A stretch of DNA of 64,000 nt, from the NCBI RefSeq assembly GCF_041381155.1, contig NC_091138.1:30559604-30623603 (forward strand). The letters are read 5' to 3'. The translations under genes and the position numbers were made by a program. Origin of the DNA: Argopecten irradians. Its lineage: Eukaryota > Mollusca > Bivalvia > Pectinida > Pectinidae. Below, in pieces: positions 21,897 through 32,490 of this stretch (the stretch's first letter is position 1; each line of letters opens with the position of its first letter). Below the pieces are notes generated by a model. It ran no database searches. It was not told where the DNA came from and saw nothing but the letters and a program-made list of their open reading frames with translations.

Positions 21897-23069
21897 CACA
21901 TTTTATGAAAAATTGATGGACATTTAATACAAGTAGTATTTTGTTCAAATTTGCTATTTTTAAGCAAATGCTTGTTTTAATGTTAAAGTTTAAATAATAA
22001 TCCTGACATATAACATTGAAAGATGGACACATATATGTATACAATGTAGGAGAGAAATTTCAAATAACATGTATGTCATTGAATATAATATGGCATATTA
22101 AATTTTGAAAGCTGAAATGCATTAACAGGTTTACAAATATGAATATAATGAAATTTCATTGGAAGGAATCTCAATGATCATGTTTTTTACTTTTTACAGT
22201 ATGAAGGCCAAAAAGATAATATGTGTTTCTGGTTACATTCTGTTTCATTTGATGCATATAATTTTTCAAATCTCGGTGAATTATCGATTCAGCATTGTTT
22301 TCCCAAAAAATTTTGGGTGAAACATAAATATTTTATTCTTGGCCTGAGTTTCACTGTATTTTTGTTTTTGATGTAGAGCTATTTGCCTTTTATAAATTGT
22401 TAAGTGCTACTCGGTAACAATACATTACAGCACTGTCAGCAGGAAATGTATCGGTATTTATAAAAAACGATGTACAAAAGATACACGCAGTTGAATTGCA
22501 CCTAATTATAATTAATTTATTTTTTAACGATGCAGTAAGTCGAAAAGAGAATTGAGCTGCACCATAAAGTACTATTTCATCCATTTAGGACTCATCAGTG
22601 GTGCTAGAAACCAAAAATGTCGAAAACAATTTATGTTTCGATAAAAATAATTTGAGATTTTTGTTATGGGTTTATACCACATTGAGAGTAATTATCAAAA
22701 GTGTTTTTCAGAGCAAAATGTAAATTGTTTTGGATGCAGAATTTGCTTTAAAAATTGGAACATTTACAATGCATGCAATTTCAAATTGGAAATTTGAGCC
22801 TTCCATTGATCTTCAAACTTATTTTAAAAGTTGTTTAGACCACAGTGTAAGGATGACGCCTACTGTATATTGAAGTTTAAGAAATTTCGTTTTCTTCTTT
22901 CCATTTTGGTTCTATTCTGATGAATATTTTATGAGCATGATCAATGTCATTATTGGAGACCGAGTACATTTTTTTATTTAGAAGTTTTTCCAATGTCCTA
23001 TAGTATATACAAGCAAAACATCATGTGAAATTTTAGTGAAAATAAGAACGGTTATTGTTAACAAAATAA

Positions 23070-23245
23070 AATGCCTATGAGAAATTAATATTGCAAAGGG
23101 CAGACAATTCTTATCGGAGACAAATTCGGACAATGGGAATGATGAACATTCATCCTCTTACATGTAAAGTACGTAGACTTTTGATACCACTGTCTCGCAT
23201 AAGAATTGTCTGCCCTCTGTATTGTTAATTTCCTGTAGAAAATTA
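23070..23245. mobile_element. Short foldback element ending copy A
   Basis: CAAAGGGCAGACAATTCTTA (about 23095) pairs with TAAGAATTGTCTGCCCTCTG (about 23201). A diverged relative ends copy B at about 25049-25182 (GGCAGACAACTCTTATCC). There is no coding capacity. Confidence 0.6.
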
Positions 23246-23408
23246 TTTTGTCAATAGCATTCTGATGCCTCGCCATGATGCATTTTATGAAAAATGGATG
23301 GACATTTAATATAAAAATAACATTTTTTAAGTTAACTTTTAATACAAGTAGTATTTTGTTCCAATTTGCTATTTACAGGGTCGGAAAGGTAGAATTGTTT
23401 TTTGCCTA

Positions 23409-23817
23409 CTGTCTGTCCCATTTTGCTCAGAACAGCCGTTTTCTTCGATATTTCAGAAAATATTCAACAGAATTTCATGATTTATACACCAATCAGCAGC
23501 ATTCTGTTTGTCGTAACAGCGTACAAAATTTGAAGGAAATTGGATAACAAACAAGTTTTTTTCCTTCTTAGACACTAGTAAAATTGATGGTGTTTTGACG
23601 TCATTTCTTATTATGGCGTAATAGGGACGTCATGGGACAAACTTTTACTAGTGTCTAAGAAGGAACATTTTTTGTTTGTTATCCGATTTTTTTCAAATTC
23701 TGTAGGCTGTTACGACAAATGGAATGCTGCAGATTGATGTATAGAACATGAAATTCTGTTGAATATTTTCTGAAATATCGAAGAAAACGGCTGTTCTGAG
23801 CAAAATGGGACAAACAG
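23409..23817. mobile_element. 409-bp foldback MITE (TA target), second copy
   Basis: It begins CTGTCTGTCCCATTTTGC and ends TGGGACAAACAG, flanked by TA (23407-23408 and 23818-23819). It is homologous along its length to 20490-20905. Its arms hold the phrases TTCTTCGATATTTCAGAAAA and TTGTCGTAACAGCGTAC. Confidence 0.87.
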
Positions 23818-24234
23818 TAAGTTTTGCTGTATTTTTGTTTTTGATCCAGATTAGACTTTTAGTTTTATAAATGGTAAGCACTACTCCGCAATATGAAATG
23901 TATCAGTATTGTGTATTATTTTTTTTGATAATTGATATGGAAGAATAATTTGAGATTGTTCAATGTTGTTATGGATTTATTAGAGCAATGTTGTTAATAC
24001 TTGTTATGGATTTATTAGAGATCAGCAGAGATTGAAAATGATTATCTGAAACGCTTTTTAGAATTGAGCAAGCTTTGGTCTACAAAATGTCAATTGTTTT
24101 GGATGCAGATTTGACTTTGGAGAATTGAAACTAATACAATGCGATTTCAAACTAGATAATTTGAACTGTTCCATTGATCTTCAAACTTGGTGGTAAGTTG
24201 CTTGCAGTTAAAGGATGACACCTACAGTATATTG

Positions 24235-24715
24235 ATTTTTGTTTGTTTTGTTTGTTTGTTTGTTTGATTAATTAACGTCCTATTAACAGCCATGGTCATG
24301 TAAGGACGGCCTCCCATGTATGCGGTGTGCAGCGTGTATGTTGTGCGAGGTGCGTGTTTCGGGGGATTGCGGTATATTCATGTTGTGTCTTCTTGTATAG
24401 TGGAACTGTTGCCCTTTTTATAGTGCTATATCACTGGAGCATGCCGCCGAAGACACCAAGCAACACACCCCACCCGGTCACATTATACTGACAACGGGCG
24501 AACCAGTCGTCCCACTCCCTTTTTGCTGAGCGCTAAGCAGGAGCAGAAACTACCACTTTTATAGACTTTGGTGTGTCTCGGCCAGGGGACAGAACCCAGA
24601 GCCTTCCTCACAGGGGCGAACGCTCAACTAAAGGCCAAAAGTGAGGCATTAGGAAGGATAAAGTCAGTTTAGGAAGAATAGAAAAGATAAGATCCTAAAT
24701 TTAGTCGCCTTATAC
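24235..24715 (-). mobile_element. SINE copy with target-site duplication
   Basis: The insert is bounded by CAGTATATTGA on both sides (about 24224-24234 and 24716-24726), an 11-base duplication as expected for target-primed retroposition. Copy A of the surrounding duplication has the same sequence uninterrupted. The (TTTG)n tract is the reverse of a (CAAA)n tail. The body contains TAAGGACGGCCTCCCATGTA and CTTTGGTGTGTCTCGGCC. It was truncated at its 5' end on insertion. Confidence 0.85.
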
Positions 24716-25759
24716 GATGCAGTATATTGAAGTTCAAGGTCAAAATATTTTAGTTTCAAAGAGGTTTTTTTATTCATTTTGGTTCCATTTTGATAAATGA
24801 TATTTTAGCCTTTAGGAGACTGGTCAGTCTTCAAAGTTATTATTGGTGGAATTTAGCCCAAGTTTTTTTATATAAATTTAGAAAAAGTTTTTACAGGCAG
24901 ATAATGAAAAAATAGGTGCCATTTCTTCAAAAACTTTCCGATTTTATTGGAATATGGCTCGTTGGATTCATATAATTTGATAGACGTAACTGCAAAATGA
25001 ATATAAAAATTTTATATTATGAAATGAAATAAAAACGCTATTTACAAACTTAATTGTCTATGGGAAATTAACGTTGCAAATGGCAGACAACTCTTATCCG
25101 AGACAATGGGAACAATGGACACTCATTGTCTTACACAAGAGTCATCTGACCTTTGTAATGTTGATTTCCCATATGCATAGGCTATATTAATATTTATTAT
25201 CAATAGTGTTTTATTCATCATTTTATGTAGGTAGAAATATTATATTCATTTTCCAGTTGTGTCTATCAAATATAAATTTATCCATTGACCCATCTCTGGA
25301 GTTGATAAAATCGGAGAATTCTTTAAGAAATTTTACAAGATTTTCTGTTATCTGGCTAATCCTAGTTGGACGGTAAAACGGTATATTGTTTGCCATAACC
25401 TAAACCAACACAATTTTATACTGAGTTTTATGATGGGTATTAGTAGGATTTTTTTTATTCTGCTTTTGATGTGACCATGTTCTTATTTGGAACAAAAACT
25501 TCTCCGCTTCCCTATTTTTTTTTTTAAATTTCCGTTACTATACACACTTTATTTAATTTTTGTAAGTGATAACCTGACAATTAGACACCATGCAATTAAA
25601 AAAAAACCAACTTAGCATTCATGAAACTGTAAAAAATATAATATTTGGGTTATGGCAAACATTCAATGTTTTATTTTGGGTATGAGCATTAATCTGAGTG
25701 ATGCATTGTGTTTGAAGTTTGCCAATAAAATCTCAATCACAAAATTTATGTAGTCTATT

Positions 25760-26340
25760 TCCTTTTGACCTATTTATCCCCTCGCTAGGGAAATATAGCA
25801 ACGCGAATCATCAATGTGTGTGCGTGTTTGTTTGTCAGTGTGTCAAAACTTGGAGAAATATTTGACAAAATGGCGCTACATATGGATCTTCATCAAACTT
25901 GGTGGGTGTATGTGCCATGGTACAAGGATGAGGCCTATTGAATATGCAGGTCATAGGTTAAAAGGTCAAGGTCAAACTTAGAGAATTTTAACAAAATATA
26001 GCTACATATGGATGGTCAACAATAACAATTGAACCGTTGCACAGATCTTCATCAAACTTCACTAATGGGTGCATATACCATGATCCAAGTACGACACCTA
26101 TTGAGTATGGAGGTCAAGGTCAAACTTGGAGCAATTAGTAATGCTCTATTTGGATGGTCAATGATAAATCGTCCTTGTATTCATAATTAACCGCACAAAT
26201 CCAGGTTACTAAATGGAGCAGAAAATACCTCCAAGGATTGCATGGATCTTCAAATTGCTTAGGGTGGTGCACCATGGACTGAAGAGGTCAAGGTCATAGA
26301 ATCTGAATTATCAAAAATGCTTCTAGCAGCTTGATTTTCA
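25760..26340. repeat. Repeat element debris with internal similarity
   Basis: Phrases such as ATCTTCATCAAACTT, AAGGTCAAGGTCAAACTT and GGCGCTACATATGGAT recur two to three times at varying spacing. This is the style of non-autonomous elements with internal tandem units, but the ends are not clear. Confidence 0.4.
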
Positions 26341-26408
26341 GAACTTACTCGTATTTAAATCCAATATTTCTTAATGATGACCTATATTGTGTGACCCATT
26401 TCCCTCCT

Positions 26409-26672
26409 TAGTACAGACATGTCATTTTCTGTTGTAGTTTGGAAAATATTCAACGGAATTTAATGTTCTATTCTTCAGCCTTCCATTTGCCTACCAGTAT
26501 ATTTGAATTGGATGACAAACAAGAACGAAACTTTCTTGTTTCTCGGCCAATATTGATTTCTGTTGCAACAAATGAAATGCTTCAGGTGTGTGGAACATTG
26601 AAATCTATTAAATATTTTTGAAAATATTGCTGGAAAGACCATTTCCGGACAAACTGGGACAGACCGTACTTG
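26409..26672. mobile_element. Diverged relative of the CTGTTTGTCCC MITE
   Basis: It keeps phrases of the MITE arms (GAAAATATTCAACGGAATTT, CAACAAATGAAATGCT) and ends GACAAACTGGGACAGACCGTA. The inverted ends are degraded. It lies just past the transposase stop codon. Confidence 0.5.
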
Positions 26673-26818
26673 AATTGAGTTGAAACAAAAAAAAAATAAA
26701 TAAATAAAAATTATGTTCAACCACAATTTTATTTCATCCTTAGAAGCCAATTATGTATATTCCAGATATTTTCGGTCCCGATATTTAAACACAAAGAAAC
26801 CAAGAGAATATACAATTG

Positions 26819-27858
26819 CTAAACATAACCACATAACCTGAAATAATTTGCTAGTTCACGGTTTGGGATATCCCCTAATGCTGTCACGATAGCTAGTTCT
26901 GTAAAGTTCTCTGTGAATGATGTATTGTCACGTAGACGGCACCTCATGGCATGGAACACACACTCTGCAATATTATATTGTGGTGAATACGGAGGCTGGA
27001 AAACTAACTCCACACCCGCATTGTCCAACATTGTCCTCAATATTCTCTCCCCGGCTCGCTGGTGGTGAAAGCCACAATTATCCATCACTACCACGTCCCC
27101 CCTTGCGAACACTCTGTTTCCCAAGTCATTCGTTTGCCGCAAAGCTTCTTCAAAAAAACTTAACATTTCCATGGCATTAGACGGACCTTCCAACACATCA
27201 AAGTAGTCCAAACCGAAATATCCACAACACGCATTAACTGTAAATGTTTTGTTACTAGCATATCTCTGAACTTCATATGCTTTTTTTCCAATCGTACTGT
27301 GACCATATGACCGATTTCCTGATGTCGAAATTACGGATGCTTCGTCAAAAAAGTGCATTTGTTGTGGTGTGAAATTTGTCATTTTGGCAATAAATCTTGT
27401 GACAGTGTCTTCGTGATTTGGCCTTGTTGTTTCCTCGGGTATCTGTGAAATTTTTTTGAAAGTCATGTCCAAATATTGATGTCGAACTTTGTTGATGGAA
27501 GTTTTCGATGGAACGTTTTCTGCGGTACAAATATTTGATGTCAACAGCTTACTTCGTATTTCTCTGTCGTATATACTGGGTCTTTTAACACTTTCGAATT
27601 CAATAAATTTCATTACAGGTGTTGTGATCTTTTTACCTACCGAAACAGGTTTTTTTTTTTAACTCTGATGGGTGTCGTCAAATTGTTCGTGGCAATCTTA
27701 TGGCAAGTTGAGGCCGACACACCGGTTTGTTTGGAAATCTTTGAATATGGCAGTCCTGAATCACGAAGACAAATGACCGTGTTCCTACTGTCATCGTCTA
27801 ACGGCTTTCCCTTTTTATACACACGACCATTGACGTTGATGTCGACGTTTCTGTCCAT
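26819..27858 (-). CDS. Tc1/mariner-class transposase (DD38E), one frameshift at a homopolymer
   Basis: This is the cut-and-paste transposase of the 9.09-kb element. The N-terminal frame (27858-27637) starts MDRNVDINVNGRVYKKGK and holds a helix-turn-helix (ICLRDSGLPYSKISKQTGVS) for end binding. The catalytic frame (27613-26819, open further upstream) has the three acidic sites: FFDEASV, VVVMDNCGFHH and PPYSPQYNIAE, with 38 residues between the second D and the E. The total of about 345 residues fits the superfamily. The two frames meet at an 11-base A run (minus strand), where a single extra base would keep one frame, so this is either a real frameshift or a consensus error. The start lies 80 bases inside the right terminal repeat. 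DD38E spacing has been reported for a minor Tc1/mariner group (recalled as Intruder); membership is not proven here. Confidence 0.88.
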
Positions 27859-27938
27859 AATCTCGACTGATTTGCTGTGATCAAAATGGTGGTCTGTTTA
27901 CTTTCGTTTTCGCGCTGTCTGTTCACATGGTAGAATTG

Positions 27939-28145
27939 ACCAATCACAGCCCGTGTTTCAGCGAGCATTCGGTAAATGACCCAAATCTAAAAATAGCCGC
28001 GTTGTTAAAAATAGCCACGCTGTGTCGGTAGAGTGGTAGAGTTTATCGCTACACGGTACAGAATTTCTCGCTGTGTTACAAATCAATCGATTGACGGTAA
28101 GGAACTTCATAATATTTATCATTCGCAGTTGGGGTGGACCGGGTG
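27939..28145 (-). repeat. Right terminal inverted repeat of the 9.09-kb transposon
   Basis: It is the inverse of 19057-19263. A CCAAT box at 27940-27944 is the counterpart of the left ATTGG box and lies about 80 bases before the transposase ATG. Confidence 0.92.
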
Positions 28146-28147
28146 TA

Positions 28148-28547
28148 ACAACTTCGGCAAACTCCAGTGTGTAAGCGTGCGTCAGCTTCGCCTCGCTGCA
28201 CAAAAACGGTCACCGAGTTCACACATGTGGCCGAGTACAAATTTTTTATGTTATTACGCTATATATTAACTTTTAGCAAAATTCAATATATATTTAAAGT
28301 TCTGATCTGATGAAATAAAATTTCCTCTGAAATTTACTTTATTTGTCATGTTTATTTTACAATGAAATATTGAACTTTATTGTCGTCGCGGATGAATAAT
28401 TCTAACTTACGTGAAGACTCATCTTTCGCTGTTCAATTGAGTAAGCTCCTCCCACTTTTGACCGACTGTTATTGAATAATTACGTCAAATTCAAATGACG
28501 ATTTTATGCCATAAAATATAAATAAAAAAGTCGTATGAGTGTAAATA
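28148..28547. other. Intergenic DNA
   Basis: There is a short CG-containing stretch right after the transposon (GTGTAAGCGTGCGTCAGCTT) and then AT-rich DNA. No gene is supported. Confidence 0.4.
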
Positions 28548-29736
28548 TAGGGATTGGATTTCGCTTTTATGTTAAGGTAACTCCATACTTTTGGGAAAAC
28601 CCATGTCATTTTTTTTCTTACAGGTCTTATTTTCTTGCATTTTTCATGTAGATTTCAAATCTGTAAAGATAAATGGGTGTTCTCGAACTACTTTTTGAGA
28701 TATTTGAGCTTGAAATATACCATCCATGCAAATTTGCTGACCGAAAATAGAAAAATTCGTAAAATTATGTTTTCTGTAATATTAGGGTGAATATAGTCTC
28801 GATCCTGTTGATTTTTTGTCCTAAATTTCTTACGATAGAACAATATACAAAACTATTTTATTTTTACAAATGCTAACTAATTTTTGTTATTTCCCAGGAC
28901 CCTTTCTATACGTAATTATCATGTTTTGCCATATTTTCGCCCGTAAAAAATCAATGAATAGACCAAAAAGGAAATGAAAACCCATGTCAATTTCACAATA
29001 TTTGTATATGATATGCCCAAGGTAATATGTTTTTCAAATATCATATAAAAACACGGGGTCCTCGATCAAAATTTCACAATTTTGTAAGCTTGAAGTTTGT
29101 AACTCGCAACCCTACCCCCATTTCATCCAGTGCTAAGATGGGTTATATTTGACTATTTTTTGAAAATCATGCCTCAAAAAAACATTCCACATCAGTTCAT
29201 ACGTTTTTATGATATACTATCTGGTTTATGTCTGTTTGTTTTTTATGATTTTCTCCAAATTGTGTGTTTAAAGGAAATCCGTATGCGATTTTTTTAGAAT
29301 TCCGGAATTTCGGTCCGGCCGGGTCCCCTCTTATGATTTATAGCGACGAACACCACTTCATGTGTTTAAAAATCCGACAGGGACCGCAAAAACCACAGAG
29401 ATAGCATATCATTTTCACTTCACTGCCTTTATTTGATTTATTTAATGATTTTAAACATTCAATATTATATGTAGACAATTTTCACCCATTGAAAAAATAT
29501 CCAAGTGTGATGTCGTGGCGTATCGGAAACCATTCTGGAATTCAAAACAACCTCCGCAACTTCCGGTATAGCGTCATATAAATTGGCGCGATTTTCAAAA
29601 GTATGGACCTACCTTAACCATGCTTGTATGGAGCAATTCCTCTAAGAATATATTCAATACGCCCCATAGAATATATTCTTAGAGGAATTGCTTCATACAA
29701 GCACGGTTAACATAAAAGCGCAATCCAATCCCTATA
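28548..29736. mobile_element. 1.19-kb MITE with about 45-bp terminal inverted repeats
   Basis: The left end TAGGGATTGGATTTCGCTTT with TATGTTAAGGTAACTCCATA is inverted at the right end (AAAAGCGCAATCCAATCCCTA), where the repeat is split by a nested 89-bp element. Past that insert the match resumes (GTATGGACCTACCTTAA). No coding frame is present. Confidence 0.78.
29618..29706. mobile_element. 89-bp palindromic element at a TTAA duplication
   Basis: It is flanked by TTAA on both sides (29614-29617 and 29707-29710). It begins CCATGCTTGTATGGAGCAAT and the right half is its near-exact inverse around a 13-base centre. The host MITE has one TTAA at the matching place in its left end, so the insertion duplicated it. 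TTAA targets are typical of piggyBac-type elements. Confidence 0.8.
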
Positions 29737-29917
29737 TAATACATATACATATTTATGATTACGCTAAGAAAGTTGTTAACGTAATAATTTGTTCAAAGGC
29801 AATCTGGTAACAGATCACAAATGTCATTACGGCTCCCCAGCATTTCTAGTTCATTTGCAATTCATATATTGACCCGAGAAAATAAATCGATCCCTATGCG
29901 CACTATGCAACATAATG

Positions 29918-29950
29918 TTAATGGGACGTTAATTAATCAAACAAACAAAA
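29918..29950 (+). mobile_element. SINE tail remnant
   Basis: TTAATGGGACGTTAATTAAT followed by CAAACAAACAAA is the last part of the SINE family. The surrounding 29737-30160 shows no gene. Confidence 0.55.
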
Positions 29951-30160
29951 TTTAGTAGACGATTACATTATATCACTGAGTAGTATAATGGTTATAAAAT
30001 ATCTCACTAAATCTCTCCTCTCCGTCTTTAATACAACTTTATTTAATATGTATTGTACATGTATATAATTGTAAATGCCATCTTGTCTATAAAATTTAAA
30101 TATTCTAAATTTCGGGAGAGGGCTTTATATAGGTTGTACAATGTGTGCCCAATCCCCTTT

Positions 30161-31806
30161 CCTGTTTTAAGAATTCATAACCATGTGACTTGAAGGCAGT
30201 TGGATTGTCAATGATCAAACGGACAGGACGTCAACCATTTGATATTCATTATACTTTTCAAGGTTGGATTTCCAAATAGTGAACAACTTATGTGAAACTG
30301 TGGACTTATTGATGGATTGCCATTTAAGGACATAATATATATATATTCTCTATATTGGATTATCAATACCAGTGAACTTAAATTTACTTTCTTCGCAATG
30401 TGCCACTATTAACAATACAAGAAACGAGTACAGGCCAATCATTGCAATCAAACTCTTTTTTTGTGTCCTTCTAATTGGACTCAATATCCGAAAACAATCA
30501 ATCAACAATACACAGCACAAATATTCCAATGATATTTGGTGCGAGAATCCGATGTAACTTGCAAATTTATATTTGAAAGCCAAGGTAGGTTTGTACAAGA
30601 TCTCGGGAACCTCAGTGAATCCCATCCTTGGAAGACCAACATTGTCGCAACATTGGCTTTTGAAGAGAAGACGTAAGAAATGTATGCCATATTCCGAAAC
30701 AACATTACGTACCAGACAACATTCCCCCAAACTAAGCGAACTATGTACCTACCCAACTAAACGGCCAACCGGAGATGGACCTTAGCACCCAACGACGCCT
30801 GTCAAATAACGGCCACCAGGGACCCCCGATATCATCAATCAGACCAACTTCGCCACGATTAGTGTTTTAGGTGTGGTAAGTGGGTATTTCATTGTTTTCA
30901 AGAGCACGTTAATTGAACATGTCAAGCAAAATCAGCCCAATGCTTCGAATGTGGCAAATTCGGACATTTTTCAGGGGCCTACTTGTAAAAGCTCCCAATT
31001 TCGGACCAATGCAATCAGAAATATAAATCTAAAAGTTTTATAGTCTTGAAAGTCTCGAAAAAGATATCACAAGTTTCAAGAAAGAAATAGCTGATCTTGA
31101 AAACAAAGTTCAAAATTCTGAAAAAGAAAACTGTTTTGTAAACTTTTATTAAACCCCTCAACAAAATTACCAAAATTATGCACCTCCTAATTATAACCAT
31201 CCTTTTCGGCCAAACCAATTGGACTACTATAAATACCTTTTTAGTAGTTTGCGAAACCAGTGCTTAGAGTATAATGCTTCTATATTATTAGGAAGTTATG
31301 AAATGAAAGTCTGTTTAAAACAAGAATATCCACTTTTATGTGTAAATTTTAAAAACAACTATTAAATTTACATTATGACAATTCCATTAAGACTCTGGGA
31401 TAGAGTCTTTCCGGAGCGAGGAGGAAGTTATCATAGAGAGTTTCCCATTGTTTCTTTGTTCATTAATCTTATATACGTACATCCATTAGCACGATGCCAA
31501 GAGTGATTTAATCTCAACACTTTCTACGGGCATAAGTTACGTCATAGGCGTGGGTAGATGTACCCTCGTTCATTATCCAGTATATTTACCTGCGATACTA
31601 ACCCTTTCTATAACCAAATCTTATTACATCCGGCTTACCTGTGAAATTTGACAATGTTCATTCCTGTTTTAAGAATTCGTTTTTTCTTTCTCTAATCATG
31701 TGATTTGGAGGCAGTTGAAACTGCAGACATGATATATATTGTCTATATTGTATTACCAATACCTGTGAACTTAAATGTACTTTCAAAGCAATGTGTCACT
31801 ATTTCT
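30161..31806 (+). mobile_element. Retroelement fossil with gag-like zinc knuckles
   Basis: Between about 30560 and 31290 the plus strand encodes pieces of a gag-like protein with two CCHC-type knuckles (the second is CFECGKFGH), followed by a charged helical stretch. The region is bordered by a diverged direct repeat (about 30161-30418 and 31662-31806), both parts sharing TTCCTGTTTTAAGAATTC and ATACCTGTGAACTTAAAT-type phrases. It is broken in several places and no polymerase is visible. The family (LTR-type or other) is not decided. Confidence 0.5.
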
Positions 31807-31922
31807 CCCAAAACACGCACCTCGCATATAATACACGCAGCACACCACATACATGGGAGGCCGTCCTTACATGACCATAGCTGTTAATAGTACGTTAATT
31901 AATCAAACAAACAAACAAACAT
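31806..31922 (+). mobile_element. SINE copy, 5'-truncated
   Basis: It opens CCCAAAACACGCACCTCGCA, passes ACATGGGAGGCCGTCCTTAC and ends in a (CAAA)n tail. It inserted into the right member of the repeat that borders the gag-like fossil. DNA from 31923 to 32140 shows no feature. Confidence 0.75.
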
Positions 31923-32490
31923 AAATACGAAGATCATAAATATGTTTGCTTCACAAATGGAGTTCTTAGGAATGCAAACTTAATTATAACGTTATAAACA
32001 TGTTGTTAATATCACGACTCATAACTGTAACGATAACATGTGTTTTTGGTTAATGTCTATCAAATGTTTTGAAGCATAATGTTTACAATATTTTACAAAT
32101 GGTACATTATGATAATTGAATAGTCTCCTCATTTCTGTGTTTACAGAAAAATAAACAGAAGGGCAGTGTAACTGTATCCTCTAAACCATCACCAAGCCAC
32201 AAAAAGAAAGATACAAAAAATTTGCTGTACGAGACGAAATCGAAGAGGGAGTACCTTGACTAGATTCTACGTGTTCCACAAGATTATAAGGACCAAGATT
32301 ACTTCTGCGAGTTTAAAGACAGGAAGGTAGCCTTACAGAAATGTCAACATGTTATCAACAACCACCACGTCAGTTACATAACGAGGGTTATGTTTCATAT
32401 GGGAGAGCGAAACCCGATATTTGGATTGGAACATATGTCAGCTGCAGGATTCAAAAACTTCGTAGAACTTTTGAAGGGGGTTCACATAAG

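Larger units (their letters stand above)
21886..25240. repeat. Diverged tandem duplication, non-coding, inside the transposon
   Basis: Copy A (21886 to about 23262) and copy B (23263 to about 25240) share CATTTTATGAAAAATGGATG-type starts, a common GTATTTTTGTTTTTGAT segment, TTGTTTTGGATGCAGA, CATTGATCTTCAAACTT and a closing GGCAGACAA foldback. Copy B is longer because a MITE (23409-23817) and a SINE (24235-24715) inserted into it. Identity is visibly lower than in the inverted repeat or the tandem array, so the duplication is old. Confidence 0.7.
19057..28145. mobile_element. 9.09-kb Tc1/mariner-class DNA transposon with two genes
   Basis: The ends are CACCCGGTCCACCCCAACTG and its inverse, each flanked by a TA dinucleotide (19055-19056 and 28146-28147), the target duplication typical of IS630/Tc1/mariner elements. 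The terminal inverted repeats are about 207 bp. A transposase gene runs inward from the right end (27858-26819). A second, spliced gene runs inward from the left end (19389-21896). The genes converge on about 4.9 kb of non-coding DNA that has collected MITEs, a SINE and an internal duplication. Typical Tc1/mariner elements are 1-3 kb with one gene, so the size and second gene are unusual. Confidence 0.88.

Noticed and set aside
30350-30730. 126-codon minus-strand frame
   Set aside because: No recognisable domain, and the opposite strand at this place carries the start of the gag-like fossil.
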